From: Desulfitobacterium sp038181555
GTDB taxonomy: Bacteria; Bacillota; Desulfitobacteriia; Desulfitobacteriales; Desulfitobacteriaceae
NCBI RefSeq assembly: GCF_038181555.1
Contig: NZ_JBBWUA010000005.1
Span: 91,201 to 155,200, forward strand
Direction: 5' to 3'
Length of the DNA stretch: 64,000 bases
A program made the translations under genes and the position numbers. The notes beneath the pieces are model-generated. The model saw only the letters and a program-made list of their open reading frames with translations, did not search any database and was not told the origin of the DNA. Of this stretch, positions 50,533-59,204 are shown one piece after another. Position 1 is the stretch's first letter. Each line of letters begins with the position of its first letter.

Positions 50533-51723
50533 TTATTTTGTATAGTTATCGAAGTAACCCTTAATATAAATCATGGGTGTCCCCTTATCGCCACTACCGG
50601 AGGTTAAATCCGATAATGAACCAATGAGGTCTGTCAGCCTCCGGGGTGTAGTTCCTTGGGATTCCATGGCACCTACCAGGTCTTCGCACTTATTTTGGAT
50701 ATAATCGGATATGGCTTGCTTTTGGTCTTCACCGCTGAGGTGGCAGAAATTGTTGTCAGCCAAGTATTTTAACTTTACTTCGCTTGGTGTACCGTTAAGT
50801 CCTTCGGTGTAAGCGGGCGAAACAACCGGGTCTGCCAGCTCCCAAATCTTACCCACGGGATCCTTGAAGGCACCATCACCATAAACCATGACTTCGATGG
50901 TTTTGCCCGTGAGCTCCTTGATCTTTGCTTGGATGCCATCAACGATCGGCTGGCAATTTGTTGGAAAAAGCTTTACGCTTTCCTCTGTTGCTTTATTGGA
51001 ACCAAGCAGTCCATAGGATTCGTTGAAACCGCTTCCATTAATGGATTTAGTGAGAATATCATCTAGGCCTAAGACAGTCACAGCTCCATTGCTTTTGAGA
51101 ATACGTTTTGTACGAAAACGGGAGTGAATATCACAAGTTAGAACATGCTTAGTATAATCTAAAATGGTTTTTGGATTATTGGAAAAGATAACCTGACAAG
51201 AAGCACCTTCAGCTTCGATTAATTCCTTATAGTACTCGATATAATCAACCCCAGTGAAGGGGTGCTTGATATAACCAAAATGCTCGCGGAACTCGCTTTC
51301 CGTCAATACATCGCTCCAGGGGTTGATCCCTTTAGCATCGAGTGCATCAATGTCTACAAGGTGGTTACCTACTTCATCTGATGGATAGCTCAGCATCAAA
51401 ATGACGTTCTTGATCCCTTTGGCAATACCTCTTAAGCAGACAGCAAATCGATTACGGCTGAGAATAGGAAAAATGATACCCACAGTTTCCTCGCCAAATT
51501 TAGCTTTAACATCAGCTGCAATGGCCTCAATTGTGGCATAGTTTCCTTGGGCACGTGCTACAACAGATTCTGTGACAGTGACAATGTCACGATCCTCGAT
51601 AGGAAAGCCCTCAACCTTTGCAGCATTTAACACAGTATCGACAACGATTTTTTCGATGTTATCGCCTTGATTAATAATAGGACCGCGAAGTCCTCGTACT
51701 ACCGTGCCAACGACTCTTTCCAA
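50533..51723 (-). CDS. Coenzyme F420-0:L-glutamate ligase homologue (CofE-like)
   Basis: 396 residues. The N-terminal part resembles the F420_ligase family: GLRGPIINQGDNIEKIVVDT, DIVTVTESVVARAQGNYATI and a later PFTGVDYIEYYKELIEAEG. CofE adds gamma-linked glutamates to F420. No other F420 gene is in the window, and Firmicutes of this type are not known to me to make F420, so the true substrate may be another acid. The TTG start at 51723 follows AAGGAGAG by six bases; the reading from 51780 has no ribosome site. It is divergent from a LysR gene that probably controls it. Confidence 0.75.
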   Translation of the reverse strand: MERVVGTVVRGLRGPIINQGDNIEKIVVDTVLNAAKVEGFPIEDRDIVTVTESVVARAQGNYATIEAIAADVKAKFGEETVGIIFPILSRNRFAVCLRGIAKGIKNVILMLSYPSDEVGNHLVDIDALDAKGINPWSDVLTESEFREHFGYIKHPFTGVDYIEYYKELIEAEGASCQVIFSNNPKTILDYTKHVLTCDIHSRFRTKRILKSNGAVTVLGLDDILTKSINGSGFNESYGLLGSNKATEESVKLFPTNCQPIVDGIQAKIKELTGKTIEVMVYGDGAFKDPVGKIWELADPVVSPAYTEGLNGTPSEVKLKYLADNNFCHLSGEDQKQAISDYIQNKCEDLVGAMESQGTTPRRLTDLIGSLSDLTSGSGDKGTPMIYIKGYFDNYTK

Positions 51724-51751
51724 AATAATCTCTCCTTCAAATGATAGCAAT

Positions 51752-51780
51752 TTTATAATAAATTTTGCACAAATTACCAA
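51752..51780 (-). promoter_or_regulatory. Promoter of the CofE-like gene
   Basis: On the minus strand TTGGTA (51780-51775) and TATAAA (51757-51752) with a 17-base spacer, about 30 bases before the TTG start. Confidence 0.55.
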
Positions 51781-51800
51781 CCATATTCTACTATACTATT

Positions 51801-51814
51801 TTATGATATCATAA
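51801..51814. promoter_or_regulatory. Palindromic operator candidate in the divergent region
   Basis: Perfect 14-bp palindrome TTATGATATCATAA, containing a T-N11-A LysR-type box, midway between the CofE-like gene and the LysR gene and 21 bases upstream of the former's -35. A TATAAT at 51829-51834 could be the -10 of the LysR gene. Confidence 0.5.
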
Positions 51815-51856
51815 GTAAAGTTAATATTTATAATATCAGATATAAGGAGAGATAAT

Positions 51857-52741
51857 ATGATTGGAAAATTAGACTTATATCGAGTATTTAATGTGGTTAG
51901 TCGTAAGAAAAGTATTTCCAGAGCAGCAGAAGAACTCTATATGACCCAATCTGCTGTCAGTCAAGCCATTTCAAAGCTCGAGAAAGAATTAGAAGTACAG
52001 CTTTTTTATAGAACCTCCAAGGGAGTAGTATTGACGCAACAAGGGAGTTTATTAAATGAGCATATAAAATCTGCTCTAGGAATTATCAATGCCGCAGAGG
52101 ACAAGATACTGGAATTTAAAACCTTGAAGACTGGGCAATTGCGCATTGGGGTTGGAGACACAATATCTCGCTATTTTTTATTACCCTATTTGGAGGAGTT
52201 TCATACACGTTACTCAGGTATTAAATTAAAGATATTAAATGGAACAACACTAGAGATCTGCAATTATATTAAATCAGGAAAGGCCGATGTGGGACTATGC
52301 AATTTACCTATCTATGACGAGCACCTCAAGGTTATACCCTGTAAGGAGATTCAGGACATCTTTGTTTGCGGAGAAAAGTATAAAAAAATAACGGAAGCTC
52401 CCATTAGCTTAGAGAATCTAATGGAATTGCCGTTGATTTTTTTAGAAAGGAATTCCAATTCGCGAATGTATGTGGAAAACTTCTTGAAAAAGAAAGGCTA
52501 TCCTATTTCACCAGTGTTTGAATTGGGTTCCCACGATCTCGCCTTAGAATTTGCAAAAATAAATCTTGGTATTTCTTGTGTCATAAAAGAATTTTCCAAG
52601 GATTATTTAGAGCGAGGAGATTTATATGAGATAAAGCTAGAGGAGCAGATTCCCAAAAGAAGCATCGGCATCTGTTTTTTAGATCATGTTCCTTTATCGA
52701 ACGCTGCTAAGGAGTTTGTCGAAAGTATCAATAAGGTATAA
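51857..52741 (+). CDS. LysR family transcriptional regulator
   Basis: 294 residues. N-terminal winged helix-turn-helix (RKKSISRAAEELYMTQSAVS with QAISKLEKEL, about 17-48), a linker helix, and a two-lobe effector-binding domain (about 92-290). AAGGAGAG precedes the ATG. Divergent with the CofE-like ligase, the usual place for a LysR target, so it likely senses a substrate or product of that enzyme; this is inference. Confidence 0.93.
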   Translation: MIGKLDLYRVFNVVSRKKSISRAAEELYMTQSAVSQAISKLEKELEVQLFYRTSKGVVLTQQGSLLNEHIKSALGIINAAEDKILEFKTLKTGQLRIGVGDTISRYFLLPYLEEFHTRYSGIKLKILNGTTLEICNYIKSGKADVGLCNLPIYDEHLKVIPCKEIQDIFVCGEKYKKITEAPISLENLMELPLIFLERNSNSRMYVENFLKKKGYPISPVFELGSHDLALEFAKINLGISCVIKEFSKDYLERGDLYEIKLEEQIPKRSIGICFLDHVPLSNAAKEFVESINKV

Positions 52742-52929
52742 GCTCACGTCTGCAATAAAGAGGCACATAAAATAATCATAGTTGTCCAGCTGAGCTTTTT
52801 CATAAAGATATGACTCCTTCGGTTAATTATGCTAGTATTTTAATAGATGAAGTAATATCTATGGTAAATATGGCTCTTGTTTCGAAAAAGTTGTAGAGAT
52901 CAATTGATTGTTTTTGGTGGAGGTATGGG

Positions 52930-53466
52930 ATGAAGTATGCTGTAAATTTGTACTTTAATAAACAGGCAGAAAATGAGATACGGGACATTTGGAAGGAATT
53001 ATCAACATTAGATAGTGGCAAATGTATGGCCTGTGATAATGGGAGACCTCATATTACTTTAGCCATTTATGATAACCTTAGTTTAGACATGGCCCAGGAA
53101 AGAATCCAAGAACTTGCTGAGGAGATCACTTCCTTTAAACTAAGGCTTCTGCAGATTGGCATTTTTCCTCATAATAAAGGGGCGATCTTTTTAACCCCCA
53201 ACCTGATTGATGAATTGTTCTATATCCATCGACAGTTACATCAAATATTCCAAGATTATGAAGAGCAGGGTTCGGATTATTATAAACCTCAGGCCTGGTA
53301 TCCCCATTGCACCCTTTCCCTGGAGACTCCACTGGCTGATATACCTGAGGTTCTTGGTCATATTCTTAAGATTTTTAGCCCTATCGATGTGACGATTGAG
53401 TCCATCGGGATTGTCAGTCTCGATCCAATCGAATATTTATTTGAGACTACTTTGAAAAAGGGGTAA
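52930..53466 (+). CDS. 2H phosphoesterase (2'-5' RNA ligase family)
   Basis: 178 residues with two H-x-T motifs, RPHITLA (about His40) and WYPHCTLSL (about His125), spaced as in the 2H superfamily. Members cleave or join 2',5' or cyclic phosphates in RNA or nucleotides. The physiological substrate is unclear. GGAGGT precedes the ATG by five bases. It is convergent with the MBL gene downstream. Confidence 0.82.
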   Translation: MKYAVNLYFNKQAENEIRDIWKELSTLDSGKCMACDNGRPHITLAIYDNLSLDMAQERIQELAEEITSFKLRLLQIGIFPHNKGAIFLTPNLIDELFYIHRQLHQIFQDYEEQGSDYYKPQAWYPHCTLSLETPLADIPEVLGHILKIFSPIDVTIESIGIVSLDPIEYLFETTLKKG

Positions 53467-53505
53467 AGAGGACGGAATGGATAAGGGTAGTTTAAGGTCA
53501 TCATG

Positions 53506-54228
53506 TTAAAGGGTAAATTTCTGATTGGAATGGTTAATCTCAAAAATACGGGTCGGCGTCCCAGCCATTTTTTCTGCGAAGTTTTTTGTTGTAGTGAAAT
53601 CATCCCAAAAATGCATGGGAAAGAGAATTTGCGGTTTTACCTCCTGAATAAAATATTCAGCCCCAAGGGAGTAATATTGCTCTAATCTTGGATCTACAGG
53701 GAAGAAAGCGATGTCGATGCTTTCTCCTTTTATTTTGGCTATCTCCTCTTTGAACATGGCTTCAGCTCTTTGAATATCTGCCTGAGGTTCTCCCCACCAA
53801 TGCCACCAGTTAAGATCGCCGGCATGAAAGACTTGTGCTCCCCCTTGATCCACAAGTTCAAGGAGAAAGGAGATTCCTATATCAGTAGATCCATAGGCCT
53901 TAATTTTTAAATCATCAATAGGGGTTTTTTCATAGGGGGATAAAAAAGTGATATTTTCACCTTTTGGGGGGATGTGGGAGTCTCCCTCGATATCAGAGCT
54001 AAAAATGTAGTGGATGTTGGGATAATCCTTTTGCCATTCGAGAATTGCCGGATTAAAGTGGTCTGGATGGGAGTGAGAAGAAAAGACATAGATTTTCTTA
54101 TTGTCGGGAAGTTGAAGGGAGCCTTGATAGTAGTCAAAGACCAGAAGGGACTGGTCTGTTTCTACTTTAAAACCACTGTGCTGGATATATTCAATAGTTA
54201 TGCCAAGGCTTCTTATGGGAGTGTTCAT
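53506..54228 (-). CDS. MBL-fold metallohydrolase
   Basis: 240 residues. The metal-binding motif is HSHPDH (about 52-57), with further ligands in HAGDLNWWHW and near FPMHFWDD. It belongs to the simple YcbL/UlaG-like group of cytoplasmic MBL hydrolases; the repeated Trp around the second ligand is notable. GGAGGG lies seven bases before the ATG. Substrate unknown. Confidence 0.82.
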   Translation of the reverse strand: MNTPIRSLGITIEYIQHSGFKVETDQSLLVFDYYQGSLQLPDNKKIYVFSSHSHPDHFNPAILEWQKDYPNIHYIFSSDIEGDSHIPPKGENITFLSPYEKTPIDDLKIKAYGSTDIGISFLLELVDQGGAQVFHAGDLNWWHWWGEPQADIQRAEAMFKEEIAKIKGESIDIAFFPVDPRLEQYYSLGAEYFIQEVKPQILFPMHFWDDFTTTKNFAEKMAGTPTRIFEINHSNQKFTL

Positions 54229-54352
54229 GAAATGCCCTCCATTATATGAGATTTATACAAAAAGAGTTTGTGTTCTTTCTTAAAAATTACTACACTATGG
54301 ATAAGGGTGCAATACGAATACGGGTCAATGTGGAAAAAAGGGGGATACCGCA

Positions 54353-54727
54353 ATGAAGTTTAAATTTACCCACAATAATTTTAATGTGCTTGATCTCGAG
54401 AAAAGTCTGGCTTTCTATAAAGAAGCCCTAGGGTTCCAAGAGGTAAGGAGAATAGCGCCGGAAAGCGGTGAATTTATCCTCGTCTATTTAGGGGATGGAG
54501 CAACCTCACATACCCTAGAGCTTACTTGGTTGAGGGACAGGAGTGAACCCTATAATCTTGGGGAAAATGAATTTCATCTCGCCCTTGAGGTGGATGATTA
54601 CGAGTCAGCTCATGCGCATCACCAAAAGATGGGCTGCATTTGTTATGAAAATGAGGCAATGGGCATCTATTTTATTAACGACCCCGACAATTATTGGCTA
54701 GAGATTCTGCCGAGTTCCATGGCCTAA
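54353..54727 (+). CDS. Glyoxalase/lactoylglutathione lyase-like (VOC) protein
   Basis: 124 residues, single VOC domain in two beta-alpha-beta halves: FKFTHNNFNVLDLEKSLAFY with KEALGF, and EFHLALEVDDYESA...GIYFINDPDNYWLEILP. The His and Glu metal positions of GloA (His7, Glu56, His74 and Glu117 region) are represented. It may act in methylglyoxal detoxification, though the thiol cofactor is unclear. Confidence 0.85.
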   Translation: MKFKFTHNNFNVLDLEKSLAFYKEALGFQEVRRIAPESGEFILVYLGDGATSHTLELTWLRDRSEPYNLGENEFHLALEVDDYESAHAHHQKMGCICYENEAMGIYFINDPDNYWLEILPSSMA

Positions 54728-54769
54728 GAAGCAGCCAGCCCACATTGCAGATGGAGAATTAATAGCGAT

Positions 54770-54810
54770 AGGGTTCTGATTTGCGTTAAGTAAATCAGAA
54801 CCCTTCTTTG
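54770..54810. terminator. Terminator between the VOC gene and the symporter
   Basis: Perfect GGGTTCTGATTT/AAATCAGAACCC stem with a nine-base loop and TTCTTTG after it; it serves two convergent genes. Confidence 0.85.
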
Positions 54811-54835
54811 TTAGAATCAGGACTATTATCAGCGA

Positions 54836-56218
54836 CTACTTATTCTCGATAACCGGGATAGGCTCATTGGAGACTTCGTCCAAGCGATCTTCCCAGAGAT
54901 ATTTCTTGGTCTCCGATACAATCACACCACTTAGGAGCAAGAGGGCCACAAGGTTGGGGATCGCCATCATCGCGTTCATGGCATCGGCAAAATCCCAGAC
55001 GAATTGGAGAGTGACTATCGAACCGAAGAAGACGGCCGTAACCCAGAGAAGGCGGTAAGGGAGAATTCCCTTTTTACCCAAGAGATATTCAACAGCCCTT
55101 TCACCATAATAAGACCAGCCGAGGATCGTTGAAAAAACGAAGGTTAATAGACCAAAGGTCAAAACAATGGGACCAACGACTGGAATTTGGTTAAAGGCCA
55201 TAGATGTTAAATCGCCACCCTTTAATCCCTCAGCAGCCGTCGGATTGCTGATTATACTGCTGACGACGACTAGGCCGGTCATCAAGCAGACGACCACTGT
55301 ATCCCAAAACGTTCCCGTGGCAGAGACAAGAGCTTGACGAACAGGGTTTCTCGTTTGAGCAGCAGCGGCCACGATTGGAGCGGAGCCTAAACCAGATTCA
55401 TTGGAGAAGAGCCCGCGGGCAATACCATAGCGAGCGGCCATGATGACACTGGCACCGACAAAGCCGCCGCCGGCAGCGGTAGGAGTGAAAGCGGATTTAC
55501 AAATTAAAGTAACAGCAGGCCATACGTATTGGGAATTCATAACCAGGATAATGAGACACCCCAGGACATAAGCAATAGCCATAAAGGGAACGAATTTTTC
55601 ACATACGCGAGCGATCGATTTTACACCGCCAATAATGACAACCCCCGTCAAGGCAGCTAAGAGAAGACCCGTAATAATGGGGCTAATGTGGAATTGAGTA
55701 TTCAGCATACCTGAGATAGAGTTAGCCTGAGTCATATTGCCAATGCCGAAGGCAGCAATCGAGGTAAAGATACAGAACAGAACTGCTAGCCATTTCATGC
55801 CCAATCCTCTTTCCAGTGCATACATGGGCCCACCGAGCATAGTGCCGTCAGAAGTCTTGACCCGATACTTTACCGCTAATAAAGACTCACCATATTTAGT
55901 GGCAATACCAAATACTCCAGTCAACCAGCACCAAAGCACCGCACCGGGGCCGCCTAAGGCAACAGCCGTAGCCACGCCGACGATATTACCGGTGCCGATG
56001 GTGGCCGCTAGAGCGGTCGTCAGGGCTCCGAATTGGCTGACATCCCCCGCTGCGTCGGGGTCCTTAGTGAGAGAGAGTTTAATCCCTTTGATGATATACC
56101 TTTGAATAAAACGAGTACGAAAAGTAAGAAATAAGTGCGTACCAAAGAGCAAGACCAGAATAGGTGGTCCCCAGAGGTAACCGTTCAACCAGATAATAAA
56201 GTTGTGCAAAGTCTCCAT
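54836..56218 (-). CDS. Sodium:alanine/glycine symporter (AGCS family)
   Basis: 460 residues with about ten membrane segments. The family blocks include LNGYLWGPPILVLLFGTHLF, TALAATIGTGNIVGVATAVALGGPGA, shown in parts, and GIARGLFSNESGLGSAPIVAA. It moves alanine or glycine with sodium. The ATG at 56218 follows AAAGGAGG; the reading from 56260 lies in the leader. A tandem glycine riboswitch precedes it, which makes glycine the likely substrate or signal. Confidence 0.94.
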   Translation of the reverse strand: METLHNFIIWLNGYLWGPPILVLLFGTHLFLTFRTRFIQRYIIKGIKLSLTKDPDAAGDVSQFGALTTALAATIGTGNIVGVATAVALGGPGAVLWCWLTGVFGIATKYGESLLAVKYRVKTSDGTMLGGPMYALERGLGMKWLAVLFCIFTSIAAFGIGNMTQANSISGMLNTQFHISPIITGLLLAALTGVVIIGGVKSIARVCEKFVPFMAIAYVLGCLIILVMNSQYVWPAVTLICKSAFTPTAAGGGFVGASVIMAARYGIARGLFSNESGLGSAPIVAAAAQTRNPVRQALVSATGTFWDTVVVCLMTGLVVVSSIISNPTAAEGLKGGDLTSMAFNQIPVVGPIVLTFGLLTFVFSTILGWSYYGERAVEYLLGKKGILPYRLLWVTAVFFGSIVTLQFVWDFADAMNAMMAIPNLVALLLLSGVIVSETKKYLWEDRLDEVSNEPIPVIENK

Positions 56219-56285
56219 AATGTTTTCTCCTCCTTTAATCTCATGTATCTGCCCTCTCAACTGCTCATTAGGGTTGCGTTTATAT

Positions 56286-56314
56286 AAAAAGAGCCAATCT
56301 TAAAGATTGACTCT
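56286..56314 (-). terminator. Expression-platform terminator of the glycine riboswitch
   Basis: Minus-strand stem AGAGTCAATCTT/AAGATTGGCTCT (one G-T) with almost no loop, followed by TTTTTAT. It sits between the second aptamer and the symporter start, where transcription could be stopped or released. Confidence 0.8.
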
Positions 56315-56370
56315 GAGTAGGCGGACGAGGGGTACACAATAAGGAGAATGCTTTGTAGCAACTCCTTTTT

Positions 56371-56532
56371 ATCTCTGTCCTTTTGCCTGAGAGATTTACA
56401 ACACATCATTGTATTGCCCCTTCGGCGCCCTAAATCGAGTCTCTCCAGAGTTCTGTCCATTTCCGGTCTTCGACTTGTTTCGTCACCTGAAAGTTTAACT
56501 TCTTCGGCGGGCTAGAGCCCTTCTCCCGTAAA
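56371..56532 (-). promoter_or_regulatory. Tandem glycine riboswitch
   Basis: On the minus strand two aptamers follow each other. The first contains GCCCGCCGAAGAAG and CTTTCAGGTGACGAAAC, then GGACAGA. The second contains CTCTGGAGAGACTC, GCGCCGAAGGGGCAA and CTCTCAGGCAAAAGGACAGAG. These are the hallmark bulges of the gcvT-type glycine motif. Downstream are an alternative hairpin (GGAGTTGCTACAAAG...CTCC) and the terminator, before the symporter. Confidence 0.95.
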
Positions 56533-56540
56533 TCTCATCC

Positions 56541-56859
56541 AGTAAAATTATGAAGTTCATGATTATCTGACTATTCAGATTAGTCCAATATCTCAATAAA
56601 GATATTTATAATTATAAAGAAACTATCCATTTTATTCAAGATATTTAGGAATATATTTTGATTTTTGAAAAGGGCTTGCCTGTTGCATTGAATTGCGCTT
56701 GCATATAATATTTACTTATTTTAGGAAATGGTATATAATAAAAGACAATTCAACATTCCCTTTTTTTCGAAAAATATATAACCATTATTAGCGGCTATCT
56801 GGCGATAGTCGCTCTATATTTATCACAAGTGATCACAAGAAAAGGAAGGTTCAGGAGAA
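56541..56859. other. Intergenic region: leader of rnk-glnS and upstream DNA of the symporter
   Basis: The stretch is AT-rich. For the plus strand, TTTACT (56711-56716) and TATAAT (56734-56739) with a 17-base spacer form a promoter, and a ten-pair hairpin AGCGGCTATC/GATAGTCGCT lies at 56790-56813 in the leader of the Rnk-like gene. A second TATAAT at 56704-56709 may be an alternative -10. For the minus strand I see only weak promoter hexamers before the riboswitch. Confidence 0.55.
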
Positions 56860-57276
56860 ATGAGAAGGAAAATTAGTATCACAGCCGTTGATCAGGAGCG
56901 TCTCTTAAAGCTTATCAATAAGGAAAGAGAGTTTGGTAGCGCTAAAAACCAGGATTATTTAAAAAACCTTGAGCAGGAATTGAATAATGCGGATGTGGTA
57001 TCCTCAGCAGAGATTCCTCGTGATGCCATTACTATGAATACCCAAGTAACGCTTAAGGATATGGAGTCCGGAGAAGAGACTACATATACCTTGGTTTATC
57101 CTGAAGATGCTGATTTATTGGAAGATAAAATTTCCGTCCTTGCCCCTGTGGGGACGGCTATACTTGGTTATCGCCAAGGGGATACCATTGATTGGAAAGT
57201 CCCTGATGGTGTGGTTCGCCTCAAAGTCGAAAAGATTGTTTATCAACCTGAGGCTGCCGGAGACTATGATTTATAA
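56860..57276 (+). CDS. rnk: Rnk-like GreA/GreB-family regulator
   Basis: 138 residues. The N-terminal part (1-45) is a short helical arm, and the C-terminal part (48-138) is the GreA/GreB C-terminal domain: ITMNTQVTLKDMESGEETTY, TLVYPEDAD, ISVLAPVGTAILGYRQGD and the ending YQPEAAGDYDL. Together these match Rnk, the regulator of nucleoside diphosphate kinase known from Proteobacteria, which binds RNA polymerase but lacks the long GreA coiled coil. It is uncommon in Firmicutes. glnS follows after about 34 bases. Confidence 0.85.
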   Translation: MRRKISITAVDQERLLKLINKEREFGSAKNQDYLKNLEQELNNADVVSSAEIPRDAITMNTQVTLKDMESGEETTYTLVYPEDADLLEDKISVLAPVGTAILGYRQGDTIDWKVPDGVVRLKVEKIVYQPEAAGDYDL

Positions 57277-57310
57277 GCCTTAGAACATTCTACAGGAAAG
57301 GTTGATATCC

Positions 57311-58969
57311 ATGGACAATGATAATAAATCGTCCAATTTTCTACGCCACATTATTCTTGAGGATCTACGAACAGGAAAAGTGGATCAAATCTATACACGA
57401 TTCCCCCCCGAACCTAATGGATATTTACATATTGGACATGCAAAATCTATTTGCTTAAACTTTGGTTTAGGTGACGAGTTCAAAGGGAAGACCAACCTGC
57501 GTTTTGATGATACGAACCCCGTGAAGGAAGATACGGAATATGTCGAGTCGATTAAAGAAGATGTGAAGTGGCTGGGATTTGAATGGGATAATCTCTTCTT
57601 TGCTTCAGATTATTTCGAGGAGATGCACAAACGAGCAGTGCTCTTAATTAAGAAGGGCAAGGCCTTTGTCTGTGATCTATCAGCAGAGGAGATGCGGAAA
57701 AACCGCGGCACCTTGACGGAACCCGGCCAAGAAAGCCCTTATCGCAATCGCAGTGTCGAGGAGAATCTCGACTTATTTGAAAGAATGCGGCAAGGGGAAT
57801 TTAAGGACGGGGAAAAGGTTCTCCGGGCGAAAATTGATATGTCCTCCCCGAACATCAACATGCGTGATCCTGTGCTGTATCGGATTGCTCATGCCAGCCA
57901 TCATAATACAGGGGATACCTGGTGCATTTATCCTATGTACGATTATGCTCATCCCTTAGAGGATGCTATCGAAGGAATTACTCATTCCATTTGCACCTTG
58001 GAATTTGAGGATCATCGTCCTCTCTATGACTGGGTGGTTCGGGAATGTGAGATGGAAAATGTCCCCCATCAATATGAATTTGCCCGCTTAAATATGACGA
58101 ATACTGTGATGAGCAAACGTAAATTAAAACAGCTGGTGGATGACAAGGTTGTTGATGGTTGGGATGACCCTAGAATGCCAACGATCTCAGGATTGCGACG
58201 TCGGGGCTATACTCCGGAAGCCATTCGCGCCTTTGCTCAAGCGATCGGGGTTGCCAGATCGGAAAGTGTCGTCGATTCCAAAATGTTGGAGCACTTTATT
58301 CGCGAGGATCTGAAGCTCAGAGTACCTAGGCCTATGGCAGTAATCAGACCCTTAAAGGTCGTCATCACCAATTACCCAGAAGGTCAAGTGGAGATGCTAG
58401 ACGCCGATAACAATAAAGAGAATCTGGAGATGGGTAAACGCCAAATTCCTTTCTCCCGTGAAATCTATATTGAGCAAGAGGATTTTATGGAGAATCCTCC
58501 GCCAAAGTACCATCGACTCTATCCGGGCAACGAGGTTCGCTTAATTGACGCTTACTTCATCAAGTGTGAAGAGGTCATTAAGGATGAGGCAGGCACGATT
58601 ATCGAGATTCGTTGTACCTATGACCCGGAAACGAAAAGTGGTACCGGCTTTGCCGGACGTAAGGTAAAGGGGACCATTCATTGGGTAGAAGCTACTCAGG
58701 CAGTTCCTACTGAGTTTCGCCTTTATGACGCCTTGATTCTTGATGATGAGGAAGAAGAGGAAGGAAAAACCTTCTTGGATTATCTCAATCCGGACTCTTT
58801 GGAGATCTTACAAGGATTTGTTGAGCCCTCTATGAAAGAGGCAAGGCCTCAGGATAAGTTCCAATTCCCCCGTCATGGTTACTTCAACGTGGATCCGAAA
58901 TATACGACTCCCGAAAAGTTGGTTTTTAACCTCATTGTTTCTCTGAAGAGCTCCTTTGTGATCAAATAA
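57311..58969 (+). CDS. glnS: Glutaminyl-tRNA synthetase
   Basis: 552 residues, class Ib. HIGH-type motif PPEPNGYLHIGHAKS is near residue 33, and KMSKS-type VMSKRKL near 268. The anticodon-binding beta-barrels form the C-terminal half (TGFAGRKVKGTIHWV, QFPRHGYFNVDPKY). Many Firmicutes lack GlnRS and use GatCAB on Glu-tRNA-Gln, so a full-length GlnRS is notable. The ATG at 57311 follows GGAAAGG by about nine bases; TTG 57302 abuts that site and is rejected. Confidence 0.97.
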   Translation: MDNDNKSSNFLRHIILEDLRTGKVDQIYTRFPPEPNGYLHIGHAKSICLNFGLGDEFKGKTNLRFDDTNPVKEDTEYVESIKEDVKWLGFEWDNLFFASDYFEEMHKRAVLLIKKGKAFVCDLSAEEMRKNRGTLTEPGQESPYRNRSVEENLDLFERMRQGEFKDGEKVLRAKIDMSSPNINMRDPVLYRIAHASHHNTGDTWCIYPMYDYAHPLEDAIEGITHSICTLEFEDHRPLYDWVVRECEMENVPHQYEFARLNMTNTVMSKRKLKQLVDDKVVDGWDDPRMPTISGLRRRGYTPEAIRAFAQAIGVARSESVVDSKMLEHFIREDLKLRVPRPMAVIRPLKVVITNYPEGQVEMLDADNNKENLEMGKRQIPFSREIYIEQEDFMENPPPKYHRLYPGNEVRLIDAYFIKCEEVIKDEAGTIIEIRCTYDPETKSGTGFAGRKVKGTIHWVEATQAVPTEFRLYDALILDDEEEEEGKTFLDYLNPDSLEILQGFVEPSMKEARPQDKFQFPRHGYFNVDPKYTTPEKLVFNLIVSLKSSFVIK

Positions 58970-59035
58970 GGTAGCGTGCTGAGGATTAATCGGGGAAAGT
59001 CGGTATAACTCATTGTTGAGCCTACACGATATTAG

Positions 59036-59081
59036 AGGGGCGTTGCTTAGCGAAGAATACTTCGTTAAGCAACGCCCCTTT
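59036..59081 (+). terminator. Terminator after glnS
   Basis: A 19-base nearly perfect stem GGGGCGTTGCTTAGCGAAG/CTTCGTTAAGCAACGCCCC with a four-base loop followed by TTT. Confidence 0.9.
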
Positions 59082-59204
59082 GTGCGTGCTTATTTCTCGT
59101 TGTAGAGGATCATAACGTAATGCTCCAAGAAGGCTTTCCATTGAATCTCAACAATTTCATTGCACTCCTATCCTCCCCTTAGGGGCTGGTCAGCAGCCCT
59201 GCTT

